Below, in pieces: positions 16,789-24,722 of a DNA stretch of 64,000 nt. Numbering within the stretch: position 1 is the stretch's first letter; every line of letters starts with the position of its first letter. The stretch is from Alphaproteobacteria bacterium (GTDB lineage: Bacteria; Pseudomonadota; Alphaproteobacteria; Bin95): the NCBI GenBank assembly GCA_020638555.1, contig JACKII010000003.1, forward strand, positions 62,001 to 126,000. Direction: 5' to 3'. The translations under genes and the position numbers were made by a program. The notes beneath the pieces were generated by a model. It made no database searches. It worked only from the letters and a program-made list of their open reading frames with translations, and was not told the DNA's origin.

Positions 16789-17687
16789 GCGAACGGAAGG
16801 CCGGCGGCGCGACCGCCTACAACTTCGCCTATCTGGACGAGCAGACCAAGCGGATGATCCGCCGAGTGCTGCTGAAGGCCGTCGCCATTCCCGGCTACCA
16901 GGTGCCGTTCGGCGGACGGGAAATGCCGCTGCCCTATGGCTGGGGCACCGGCGGCATTCAGGTGACGGCGGCGATCCTGGGCCGGGACGACACGCTCAAG
17001 GTCATCGACCAGGGCGCCGACGACACGACCAACGCCGTCAACATCCGCCGCTTCTTCGCCGTCACCGCCGACGTGCGCACCACCGAGAAAACCGCCGAGG
17101 CCAGCATCATCCAGACCCGCCACCGCATCCCGGAAGAGCCGCTGCGCGCCGACCAGATCCTGGTCTACCAGGTGCCGATCCCGGAGCCGCTGCGCAAGCT
17201 GGAGCCGCGCGAAACCGAGTGCCGAAAAATGCACGCCTATGCGGAATACGGCCTGATGCAGGTGAAGCTCTACGAAGACATCGCCCGCTTCGGCGAGATC
17301 TCGGTCACCTACGACTATCCGGTGCTGACCAACGGCCGTTATGTGACCGCACCGTCGCCGATCCCGAAATTCGACAATCCGAAAATGCACGACATGCCGG
17401 CGCTGCAATTGTTCGGCGCGGGGCGCGAGAAGCGCATCTACGCCATCCCGCCCTACACATCGGTCAAGAGCCTGGACTTCGACGACCACCCGTTCCGCCC
17501 GCAGGAATGGGACGAGGTTTGCGGCCTCTGCGGCGCCGCCGACTCGTTCCTGGACGAGGTGATCCTCGACGACCGGGGCGGGCACATGTTCGTCTGCTCC
17601 GACAGCGACTATTGCACCGGCCGCCGCGCCGCCGGCCATGTCGGGCCAATGGCGGCGGAGGCCGAGGAGGCGGGTTATGGCGAATAA
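16785..17687 (+). CDS. phnJ: alpha-D-ribose 1-methylphosphonate 5-phosphate C-P lyase
   Basis: Radical SAM enzyme that breaks the carbon-phosphorus bond. The 300-residue protein keeps the unusual cysteine pattern Cx2Cx21Cx5C (CGLCG ... FVCSDSDYC near the C-terminus), of which three Cys hold the Fe-S cluster and one acts as the thiyl radical/acceptor. The N-terminus YNFAYLDEQTKRMIRRVLLKAV and the PYGWGTGGIQ segment are also typical. It is normally followed immediately by phnK; here a 168-nt gap with a palindromic repeat intervenes. Confidence 0.97.
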   Translation: MSERKAGGATAYNFAYLDEQTKRMIRRVLLKAVAIPGYQVPFGGREMPLPYGWGTGGIQVTAAILGRDDTLKVIDQGADDTTNAVNIRRFFAVTADVRTTEKTAEASIIQTRHRIPEEPLRADQILVYQVPIPEPLRKLEPRETECRKMHAYAEYGLMQVKLYEDIARFGEISVTYDYPVLTNGRYVTAPSPIPKFDNPKMHDMPALQLFGAGREKRIYAIPPYTSVKSLDFDDHPFRPQEWDEVCGLCGAADSFLDEVILDDRGGHMFVCSDSDYCTGRRAAGHVGPMAAEAEEAGYGE

Positions 17688-17730
17688 AGCGCTGGGCGTG
17701 GCGACCAGCCTCTCCCTATCCTCCAGCGGC

Positions 17731-17832
17731 GTCATTGCGAGCCCGCGGAGCGGGCGCGGCAATCCAGCCACTCTCCCGCCCGAGGCGAGCCATTGCTGGA
17801 TTGCTTCGTCGCCTGCGGCTCCTCGCAATGAC
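17731..17832. repeat. family A palindromic repeat between phnJ and phnK
   Basis: Terminal inverted repeats are GTCATTGCGAG and CTCGCAATGAC (11 bp, perfect), with inner arms GCAATCCAGC / GCTGGATTGC. A related copy lies at 54022-54116. It interrupts an otherwise overlapping gene string. Confidence 0.85.
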
Positions 17833-17855
17833 GCCCAGATGGGGGGCGACGGCCG

Positions 17856-18632
17856 ATGACCGCTCCCCTTCTCACCGCCGACGGCGTCACCAAGCTCTAT
17901 CCCGGCGGCCGGGTCGGCTGCCGGGACGTCTCCTTCACGCTCTATCCGGGCGAGGTGCTGGGCATTGTCGGCGAGAGCGGCAGCGGCAAGTCGACGCTGC
18001 TGAACTGCCTCTCCGCCAAGATGGAGCCCAGCGCCGGCCGCATCCGCTTCGCAACGCGCACCAATGGCCTGACCGACATTTTCCGCCTGTCGGAGCCGGA
18101 ACGCCGCCTCTTGATGCGCACCGACTGGGGCATCGTCCACCAGAACCCGCGCGACGGCCTGCGCATGGGCGTGTCCGCCGGCGGCAATGTCGGCGAACGG
18201 CTGATGGCCGTCGGCGCCCGCCACTACGCCAACATCCGGCAGGAAGCGCTCGATTGGCTTTCCCGGGTCGAGATCGCCGAGGACCGCGTGGACGACCGCC
18301 CGCGCGACTTCTCCGGCGGCATGCAACAGCGCCTGCAGATCGCCCGCATCCTGGTCTCGAAACCCCGCCTGGTGTTCATGGACGAGCCCACCGGCGGCCT
18401 GGACGTCAGCGTGCAGGCGCGCCTGCTCGACCTGCTGCGCGGGCTGGTGCGCTCGCTGGGGCTGGCGGCGGTGGTGGTGACCCACGACCTGGCCGTGGTC
18501 CGCCTGCTGGCCGACCGGCTGATGGTGATGAAGGGCGGCGAGGTGGTGGAGGCCGGCCTGACCGACCAGGTGCTGGACGACCCGCACCATCCCTACACCC
18601 AGCTTCTCGTCTCCGCCGTGCTGCAGGGGTGA
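17856..18632 (+). CDS. phnK: PhnK, ABC-type ATPase of the C-P lyase complex
   Basis: ABC ATPase that docks on the PhnGHIJ core; it is not a transporter subunit. In 258 residues: Walker A GESGSGKST, signature FSGGMQQR, Walker B LVFMDEPTGGLD and H-loop VVTHD. It resembles oligopeptide-type ATPases, with a C-terminal HHPYTQLLVSAVLQG. The start ATG overlaps the stop of a 60-codon frame created by the upstream repeat (see findings). It is separated from phnL by a 181-nt gap with a second palindromic repeat. Confidence 0.95.
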   Translation: MTAPLLTADGVTKLYPGGRVGCRDVSFTLYPGEVLGIVGESGSGKSTLLNCLSAKMEPSAGRIRFATRTNGLTDIFRLSEPERRLLMRTDWGIVHQNPRDGLRMGVSAGGNVGERLMAVGARHYANIRQEALDWLSRVEIAEDRVDDRPRDFSGGMQQRLQIARILVSKPRLVFMDEPTGGLDVSVQARLLDLLRGLVRSLGLAAVVVTHDLAVVRLLADRLMVMKGGEVVEAGLTDQVLDDPHHPYTQLLVSAVLQG

Positions 18633-18665
18633 ACGCCGTGAAGTTCCTCGCCACCACCGACCGTC

Positions 18666-18765
18666 TCACCCTGAGCAGCGCGCAGCGCGTATCGAAGGGT
18701 CTTCCGAAGCCGGCCGCGAAACGCCCTTCGATACGCCCGGATTGCATCCGGGCTACTCAGGGTGA
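18666..18765. repeat. family B palindromic repeat between phnK and phnL
   Basis: Ends are TCACCCTGAG and CTCAGGGTGA; inner arms GCGTATCGAAGGG / CCCTTCGATACGC. This kind of long imperfect palindrome also occurs at 55177-55264 and, as a half copy, at 58885-58920. Confidence 0.85.
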
Positions 18766-18813
18766 AACGGGTTTGGAGGATGGACAGGGTGAGGCGGGTC
18801 CGGGGGAAGGACA

Positions 18814-19527
18814 ATGTCATCCATGACCCCCTCGCCCATTCTCCGGGTCGAAAGCCTCGCCAAGACCTTCACCCTGCACACCCAGGGCGGCGTGCGGCTG
18901 CCGGTGTTCCGGGACGTGAGCTTCACCGTCGCGCCCGGCGAGTGCGTGGTGCTCGCCGGCCCGTCCGGTAGCGGCAAGAGCACGCTGCTGCGCTCGCTCT
19001 ACGCCAACTACCTGCCGGATGCCGGCCATATCCATGTCCGCCACCAGGGGACCTGGGTCGACATGGTGACGGCCGAGCCGCGCGCCATCCTGGCGGTGCG
19101 GCGCCAGACCATGGGCTATGTGAGCCAGTTCCTGCGGGTCATTCCGCGGGTGCCGACCCTGGACATCGTCGCCGAGCCGCTGCTGGCCCAGGGCGTCGCG
19201 CAGGAGGAGGCGGAGGCCCGCGCCCGCGCCCTGCTCCACCGCCTGGCCTTGCCGGAGCGGCTCTGGAGCGTGCCGCCCGCCACCTTCTCCGGCGGCGAGC
19301 AGCAGCGCGTGAACATTGCCCGCAGCTTCGTGCGTGCCTACCCTATCCTGCTGCTGGACGAGCCGACCGCCTCGCTCGACCAGGCCAACCGCGAGACTGT
19401 GGTGGCCCTGGTCAACGAGGCGCGCGCCGCCGGCACCGCCATCGTCGCCATCTGCCATGACGCGCCCGTGCGCGACGCCATCGCCACCCGCCTGTTCGAC
19501 GTTACGGAGTTTGCAGCCGCCGCATGA
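18814..19527 (+). CDS. phnL: PhnL, ABC-type ATPase of the C-P lyase pathway
   Basis: Second ABC ATPase of the pathway, needed with PhnGHI for ribosyl-phosphonate formation. In 237 residues: Walker A GPSGSGKST, signature FSGGEQQRVNIARSF, Walker B ILLLDEPTASLD and H-loop ICHD; the VPVFRDVSFTV-type start is typical. An ATG at 18823 is an alternative start; the purine-rich GGGGAAGGA upstream is rather close to 18814. The stop overlaps phnM (ATGA). Confidence 0.95.
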   Translation: MSSMTPSPILRVESLAKTFTLHTQGGVRLPVFRDVSFTVAPGECVVLAGPSGSGKSTLLRSLYANYLPDAGHIHVRHQGTWVDMVTAEPRAILAVRRQTMGYVSQFLRVIPRVPTLDIVAEPLLAQGVAQEEAEARARALLHRLALPERLWSVPPATFSGGEQQRVNIARSFVRAYPILLLDEPTASLDQANRETVVALVNEARAAGTAIVAICHDAPVRDAIATRLFDVTEFAAAA

Positions 19528-20660
19528 GTGAAACCACACTGACCAACGCCCGGCTGGTGCTACGCGACCGGGTCATGTCCGGCGCTCTCGCCATCCGAGA
19601 CGGCCGCATCCTCGCCATCGGAACGGACGCCACACAGGGGCAGGACCTGGAGGGGGATTATTTGATCCCCGGCCTGGTGGAACTGCACACCGACAATATC
19701 GAGAAGAACCTGCGCCCCCGCCCCGGCATCACCTGGCCGTCGGCACTGGCGGCGATCCTGGCACACGACGCGGCCTGCGCCGGCGCCGGCATCACCACGG
19801 TCTACGACTCGATCTCGGTCGGCGAATATTCGGACGCGCCGGGCCGGCGCGAATTCCTGCAACTCTCCGTCGACGGCATCAAGCAGGGCATGGCCGCCGA
19901 TGCCTTCCGCGCCGAGCACCGGCTGCACCTGCGCTGCGAACTGCCGGACCCCGGCGTGCTGCGCCTGCTGGAGCCCTATTGGGACGAGCCGCTGTTCGGC
20001 CTCATCAGCCTGATGGACCACACGCCCGGCCAGCGGCAATGGCGCGACATGGAGAGCTATCGCGTCTACCTGACCCCGCGCCTGATGCCCGGCGAGACCT
20101 TCGAACGGCGCGTGGCCGACCGGATCGAGACCGGACAGAAGTTGGTGCCGATCCATCGCCGCGAGATCCTGGCGCGCTGGCGGGCCAAGGGCGCGGACCT
20201 GCCGGTCGCCTCGCACGACGACACCACGCTGGAGCATGTGGCCGAGGCCGCCGCCGACGGCATCGCCATCGCCGAATTCCCGACCACGCTGGAAGCGGCC
20301 AAGGCTCTGCACGCGGCGAAGATCGGCGTCGTCATGGGCGCGCCGAACGTGGTGCGCGGCGGGTCCCATTCCGGCAATGTCTCGGCCATGGAGTTGGCGC
20401 ACGAAGGGCTGGTGGATGGCCTTTCCAGCGACTACGCACCCTTCAGCCTGTTGCACGCCGCCTTCCTGCTGCACGAGCGCGCCGGCCTGCCCCTGTCCGA
20501 CGCCATTGCCACCGTGACCGCGGCACCGGCCGCCATGGCCGGGCTCCGCGACCGCGGTTCGATCGCCGAAGGCCGGCGCGCCGACCTGGTGCAGGTGCGG
20601 CTGGTCGAGGGCGTGCCCGTGGTCCGCGCCGTCTGGCGCGAAGGCCGGCGGGTGGCCTGA
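19524..20660 (+). CDS. phnM: alpha-D-ribose 1-methylphosphonate 5-triphosphate diphosphatase
   Basis: Amidohydrolase-fold enzyme that removes pyrophosphate before the PhnJ step. In 378 residues: YLIPGLVELHTDNIEKNLRPRPGITWP (metal site), a SHDDTT segment, and the typical MGAPNVVRGGSHSGNVSAMELA block followed by DGLSSDYAP. It is the last gene of the cluster. phnN, phnP and phosphonate transporter genes do not follow; the next element is the thiamine riboswitch. Confidence 0.96.
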   Translation: MSETTLTNARLVLRDRVMSGALAIRDGRILAIGTDATQGQDLEGDYLIPGLVELHTDNIEKNLRPRPGITWPSALAAILAHDAACAGAGITTVYDSISVGEYSDAPGRREFLQLSVDGIKQGMAADAFRAEHRLHLRCELPDPGVLRLLEPYWDEPLFGLISLMDHTPGQRQWRDMESYRVYLTPRLMPGETFERRVADRIETGQKLVPIHRREILARWRAKGADLPVASHDDTTLEHVAEAAADGIAIAEFPTTLEAAKALHAAKIGVVMGAPNVVRGGSHSGNVSAMELAHEGLVDGLSSDYAPFSLLHAAFLLHERAGLPLSDAIATVTAAPAAMAGLRDRGSIAEGRRADLVQVRLVEGVPVVRAVWREGRRVA

Positions 20661-20773
20661 GGGCGACGCGTTCGGGTTTGGAAGATATCGGATCGCAGTC
20701 CGGCCGCGACGCGCCGGCGCTGCCGCACCGCTGCCATTGACATCCCGCCCGCAGCATCGAATATGGGGGTTTC

Positions 20774-20862
20774 TAGCCCGGGGTGCTTTGCGCAATAGGG
20801 TGGCGCAAGGCTGAGAGCAGACCCGAAACACACCTGATCTGGGTAATGCCAGCGCAGGGAGG
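20774..20862 (+). promoter_or_regulatory. TPP riboswitch (THI element)
   Basis: Conserved TPP aptamer blocks occur in order: GGGGTGC (20780-20786), GGCTGAGA (in CAAGGCTGAGAGCAGACCC), then ACCTGATCTGGGTAATGCCAG followed by GCGCAGGGAGG. The aptamer ends about 9 nt before the thiO ATG, so its 3' edge overlaps the ribosome site GGGAGG. This geometry suggests translational (sequestration) control. It should switch off thiO-S-G(-E) when thiamine pyrophosphate is abundant. Confidence 0.95.
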
Positions 20863-20870
20863 CCTTCACA

Positions 20871-22031
20871 ATGGCATCCAAGAGCAAATCGGTCCTTATC
20901 ATCGGTGGCGGCATCAACGGCCTTGCCATCGCCTGGCGGCTGGCGGAGGCCGGCTGCACGGTCGACGTCCTTGACGCCGGCGCCATCGGTCCCGGCACAA
21001 AGGGCGCGACCTGGGCCGCCGGCGGCATGCTGGCCGCCAGCGTCGAGGCGGAGCCGGGCGAGGAAGCGCTGACGGCGCTCTGCCTCGACAGCCAGCAACG
21101 CTGGCCCGCCTTCCGCGACGCGCTGGAGGCGGCAAGCGGCGTCTCGGTCGGCTATCGCGACGAGGGCACGCTGGTGGTCGCCACCAACCGCGACGAGGCG
21201 GCGGCCCTGCGCCATCATTACGACTATCAGACCGGCCTCGGCCTGGCCCTGGAATGGCTGACGCCGGCAGAGGCGCGGCGGCGCGAGCCGCATCTGGGCC
21301 GCACCATCACCGCGGGCGTCTATTCCCCCGGCGACCACCAGGTGGAGAACCGCGACGTGCTGCGCGCCCTGGTGGTCGCGGCTGAGCGCGCCGGCGTGCG
21401 CCTGCACCCCCACACCCCGGTCGAAGCGCTGGAGACGGTTGGCGACCGCGCCACCGGCGTGCGCATTGCCGGCGAGGTCCACGCCGCCGACGCGGTGGTG
21501 CTGGCCGCCGGGGCCTGGTGCGGCGCGATCCGGAACATCCCGCCGGAAGCAAAGCCGCCGGTGCGCCCGCTCAAGGGCCAGATGCTGGCGGTGCAGATGG
21601 ACCCGGCCGCGCCGATCCTCTCGCACGTGGTGTGGGCTCCGGCCACCTATTTGATCCCCCGGCTCGACGGCCGCCTGCTGATCGGCGCCACGGTGGAGGA
21701 ACGCGGCTTCGACGACACAGTCACAGCCGGCGGCCTGCTGACCCTTTTGGATACCGCCTGGCGGGCGCTGCCCACCATCGAGGAACTGCCGGTGGTGGAG
21801 ACCTGGGCCGGCTTCCGCCCCACCAGCCGCGACGACGCGCCGATCTTCGGCCCCACGGCGGTGGAGGGCCTGTTCCTCGCCACCGGCCACCACCGCAACG
21901 GCATCCTGCTGGCCCCCATGACCGCCGACGCGGTCGGCGCCGCGGTGCTGGGCCACGACATGCCGGCGGTCGCCCGGCCCTTCACCAACGACCGCTTCGC
22001 CTCCCGCCCGACCACCAAGGCCGTCGCATGA
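20871..22031 (+). CDS. thiO: glycine oxidase ThiO
   Basis: FAD enzyme that oxidises glycine to the imine (dehydroglycine) used by ThiG for the thiazole ring. In 386 residues: Rossmann GGGINGLAIAWRLAEAG at the start, GATWAAGGMLAASVEAEPGE (typical ThiO), then PVRPLKGQMLAV, and near the end FRPTSRDDAPIFGPT and ATGHHRNGILLAP. It is directly under the TPP riboswitch, and its stop overlaps the thiS start (ATGA). Confidence 0.95.
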   Translation: MASKSKSVLIIGGGINGLAIAWRLAEAGCTVDVLDAGAIGPGTKGATWAAGGMLAASVEAEPGEEALTALCLDSQQRWPAFRDALEAASGVSVGYRDEGTLVVATNRDEAAALRHHYDYQTGLGLALEWLTPAEARRREPHLGRTITAGVYSPGDHQVENRDVLRALVVAAERAGVRLHPHTPVEALETVGDRATGVRIAGEVHAADAVVLAAGAWCGAIRNIPPEAKPPVRPLKGQMLAVQMDPAAPILSHVVWAPATYLIPRLDGRLLIGATVEERGFDDTVTAGGLLTLLDTAWRALPTIEELPVVETWAGFRPTSRDDAPIFGPTAVEGLFLATGHHRNGILLAPMTADAVGAAVLGHDMPAVARPFTNDRFASRPTTKAVA

Positions 22032-22237
22032 GCATGACCCTGACCGTCAATGGCGAGCCGCGCCAGTCCGCAGCCGCCACCGTGATCGCGCTGCTGACCG
22101 AGGAAGGCGTGCAGCCGGATGCCAAGGGCGTCGCCGTGGCGCTGAACGGCGCCGTCGTGCGCAAGCCCGACTGGAGCGCCACCGCCCTTGCCGACGGCGA
22201 TGCCGTCGAAATCGTCAAACCGTTTTCCGGAGGCTGA
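22028..22237 (+). CDS. thiS: sulfur carrier protein ThiS
   Basis: A 69-residue ubiquitin-like sulfur carrier ending in the required Gly-Gly (KPFSGG), whose thiocarboxylate donates sulfur to the thiazole. It begins TLTVNGEPRQ, and the ALNGAVVRK and LADGDAVEIVKPFSGG blocks are typical. An internal ATG at 22034 is an alternative start. It sits between thiO (ATGA overlap) and thiG (9-nt gap). Confidence 0.95.
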   Translation: MSMTLTVNGEPRQSAAATVIALLTEEGVQPDAKGVAVALNGAVVRKPDWSATALADGDAVEIVKPFSGG

Positions 22238-22246
22238 GCCTCAACC

Positions 22247-23041
22247 ATGCAAACGACCGCCCCCAAAACCGAGACCGACGACGCGCTGGAAATCGGCGGC
22301 GTCCGCTTCCGCTCGCGCCTGATGCTGGGCACGGCCGGCTATCCGAACCGGCAGGTGATGCTGGATGCGCTGGAGGCCGGCGGTGCCGAGATCGTCACCG
22401 TCTCGATCCGCCGCATCTCGCTGGAAGCCTATGCCGAGAGCATGACCGATGTGCTGGCGGGCAAGCACCTGCTGCCGAACACCGCCGGCTGCGCCACCGC
22501 CAAGGACGCGGTGCTGACCGCGCAACTGGCGCGCGAGGCGCTGGAGACCAACTGGGTCAAGCTGGAGGTGATCGGCGACCGCGACACGCTCTATCCCGAC
22601 GTCGAGGAATTGCTGCGCGCCGCCGAGGAACTGGTCAAGGACGGCTTCACCGTCCTGCCCTACGCCAACGACGACCCGGTGACCTGCCGCAAGCTGGCGG
22701 ATGTCGGCTGCGCGGCAGTGATGCCGATGGGCTCGTTCATCGGCTCCGGCCTGGGGGTCGCCAACCCGGCGGCAATGGCGCGGATCGTGGCGGATTCGCC
22801 GGTGCCGGTGATCTGCGACGCGGGGCTTGGCACTGCCAGCGACGCGGCGATTGCGATGGAACTGGGCTGCTCCGGCGTGCTGCTGAACACGGCGGTCGCC
22901 AAGGCGCTGGACCCTGTGCGCATGGCCCGCGCCATGGGCCGGGCGGTGCAGGCGGGCCGCGACGCCCACCTGGCCGGCCGCATCCCCAAGCTGGCCCGCG
23001 CCGAACCGTCGAGCCCGCAACTGGGGCTGATCGGCGGCTGA
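22247..23041 (+). CDS. thiG: thiazole synthase
   Basis: TIM-barrel enzyme joining deoxyxylulose 5-phosphate, dehydroglycine and ThiS-thiocarboxylate. In 264 residues: SRLMLGTAGYPN, the Schiff-base lysine region TNWVKLEVIGD, PYANDDPVTCRKL, PMGSFIGSGLGV and GLGTASDAAIAMELGC. It follows thiS closely in the riboswitch-controlled operon. Confidence 0.97.
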   Translation: MQTTAPKTETDDALEIGGVRFRSRLMLGTAGYPNRQVMLDALEAGGAEIVTVSIRRISLEAYAESMTDVLAGKHLLPNTAGCATAKDAVLTAQLAREALETNWVKLEVIGDRDTLYPDVEELLRAAEELVKDGFTVLPYANDDPVTCRKLADVGCAAVMPMGSFIGSGLGVANPAAMARIVADSPVPVICDAGLGTASDAAIAMELGCSGVLLNTAVAKALDPVRMARAMGRAVQAGRDAHLAGRIPKLARAEPSSPQLGLIGG

Positions 23042-23082
23042 GGCGTGGCGGCGGAGACCGTGCCGGACACTCCGCCGTCTGC

Positions 23083-23204
23083 GCTCTCCCGGAAGGGCGC
23101 AGCCCTGTCCGGCCCCTATGAGCTTTCCCGGAAGGGCGCAGCCCTGTCCGGGACCTCCGGAAGAGTTCGATCGGCAAGAGGTCCCGGCTCGAGCCGGGAA
23201 AGCT
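23083..23204. repeat. family C palindromic repeat between thiG and thiE
   Basis: Outer arms are AGCTTTCCCGG (23121-23131) and CCGGGAAAGCT (23194-23204). The left arm segment (TCCCGGAAGGGCGCAGCCC then TGTCCGG) is itself duplicated in direct orientation at 23083-23112. Related copies lie at 26749-26850, 51996-52100 and 52182-52287. It ends 13 nt before the thiE ATG. Confidence 0.82.
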
Positions 23205-23217
23205 GAGAGAGATTGCG

Positions 23218-23841
23218 ATGCGCCCGCTCCCCTCCCCGCCCGTGCTGTTGATCACCGACCGGGGCCAAGCCGGTCGGCCGCTGCCGGACGTGGTCGCCGC
23301 GGCCTTCGACGGCGGCTGCCGCTGGGTCAGCCTGCGCGAGAAGGACCTGCCCGCCCACGACCGCCGCCGCCTGGCCGAAACGCTGGTAAAGCGGGCCGAG
23401 CCCTACAAGGCGCGGGTGGGCGTGCACGACGACGTGGCGCTGGCCGCGAGCCTGGGTCTGCGGGCGCTGCACCTGCCGGCGGGCGGCGACGTGACGGCGG
23501 CGAAGCGCCGGGCGGACCCGCGCTGCCTGATCGGCCGCTCCTGCCATACGGCCGAGGCGGTGGCAGCGGCCGCAGCGGCAGGCGCCGACTATGCGAGCCT
23601 GAGCCCGATCTTCCTGACGCGCAGCAAGCCCGGCTATGGCCCGGCCCTGGGCGTGGACCGCCTCGCCGCCATCGCTGGCGGGAGCCCTCTGCCGCTGGTG
23701 GCGCTGGGCGGGCTGACGCCGGAGCGCGTCGCCGCCTGCCGGGCGACCGGCGCCAAGGGCATCGCCGTCATGGGCGAGGTCATGCGCGCCGACGACCCGG
23801 CGCGGGTGATGCGGGCGTTTGTCGAGGCTTGGAACACTTAA
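23218..23841 (+). CDS. thiE: thiamine phosphate synthase
   Basis: Joins hydroxymethylpyrimidine diphosphate and thiazole phosphate. In 207 residues: LLITDR start, WVSLREKDLPA, GVHDDVALAASLGLRALHLP, IGRSCHTAEA, YASLSPIFLTRSKPGYGPALG and LPLVALGGLTPERV. GAGAGAG precedes the ATG. It is separated from thiG by 176 nt carrying a palindromic repeat, so coupling to the riboswitch operon may be weaker. thiC and thiD are not in the window. Confidence 0.94.
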   Translation: MRPLPSPPVLLITDRGQAGRPLPDVVAAAFDGGCRWVSLREKDLPAHDRRRLAETLVKRAEPYKARVGVHDDVALAASLGLRALHLPAGGDVTAAKRRADPRCLIGRSCHTAEAVAAAAAAGADYASLSPIFLTRSKPGYGPALGVDRLAAIAGGSPLPLVALGGLTPERVAACRATGAKGIAVMGEVMRADDPARVMRAFVEAWNT

Positions 23842-23875
23842 GCCGATTGGCGGTAGTGTAGCCCGAGCGCCGGTG

Positions 23876-23974
23876 GACCCCGGAGCCTGCGGAGCGCCGA
23901 TGTACCCCGGACGGTGCGGAGCGCCGATCCGGGGCCGATGTCATCGTGCGAACACCGCAGCCGCCGGTGTTCGC
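23876..23974. repeat. family D repeat cluster after thiE
   Basis: Two tandem related units (ACCCCGGAGCCTGCGGAGCG then ACCCCGGACGGTGCGGAGCG) in inverse orientation to 5819-5864. They are followed by a perfect 10-bp stem hairpin, GCGAACACCG / CGGTGTTCGC (23948-23957 with 23965-23974). They lie between the convergent thiE and GST genes, so a bidirectional terminator role is possible. Confidence 0.8.
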
Positions 23975-24088
23975 GAGAGCAACCGATCCCGGCACAACGC
24001 TCCGCGGCGGCCGGGACACACAAGCTCACCGCTCCGCGGCGGCCGCGACACACAAACTGCGGCGGGCGAAGCGTGACGGCGGATAGAG

Positions 24089-24712
24089 TCAGGGGCTCTG
24101 CGGCGGGCCTTCCAGCATCGGCACGTGGCCGGGCAATCCCGCCACCCGCGCACACCAGGCTTGCACCGCCGGGAATTGCCCCAGGTCGAAACCGCCCTGG
24201 GCCGCCACATGGGTGTAGGCGTAGAGGCCGATATCGGCGACCGAGAAGCCCTCTCCCACCAGGAAATCCCGGCCGGCCAAATGCCCCTCCATCACGCCCA
24301 GCGCGCGGTTGCCGCCGGCGATGCGGGCCGGCAGTTCGGCATAGCGGGAATGGCCCTCGGCCAGATGGCGGCGGATATAGCGGGCGACGGCCACCTGCGG
24401 CTCGTGGCTGTATTGCTCGAAGAACAGCCATTGCAGCACCTGGGCGCGGGCGAACGGCGCCGCCGGCATCAGGGTCGAGCCCTCGGCCAGATAGCAGAGG
24501 ATGGCGTTGGACTCGAACAGGATGCGGCCGTCCTCGAACACCACCGCCGGGATTTTGCCGTTCGGATTGATCGCCAGGAAGTCCGGCGTGCGCGTCTCGC
24601 CCCGGTCGGTGTCGAGGTCGACCAGACGATAGGAGAGGCCCAGATGCGCCAGGGCGAGGCGCACCTTGTAGCCGTTGCCGGAATCCCAGTTGTCGTAGAG
24701 GGTGAGCGCCAT
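24089..24712 (-). CDS. glutathione S-transferase family protein
   Basis: A 207-residue two-domain GST. The N-terminal thioredoxin fold (TLYDNWDSGNGYKVRLALAHLG, cis-Pro region GKIPAVVFEDGRILFESNAILCYLAE) is followed by the helical domain (DFLVGEGFSVADIGLYAYTHVAAQGGFDL). It lies 10 nt downstream of a MetE-like gene on the same strand. The substrate is unknown. Confidence 0.9.
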   Translation of the reverse strand: MALTLYDNWDSGNGYKVRLALAHLGLSYRLVDLDTDRGETRTPDFLAINPNGKIPAVVFEDGRILFESNAILCYLAEGSTLMPAAPFARAQVLQWLFFEQYSHEPQVAVARYIRRHLAEGHSRYAELPARIAGGNRALGVMEGHLAGRDFLVGEGFSVADIGLYAYTHVAAQGGFDLGQFPAVQAWCARVAGLPGHVPMLEGPPQSP

Positions 24713-24722
24713 GGCCAGAGCC

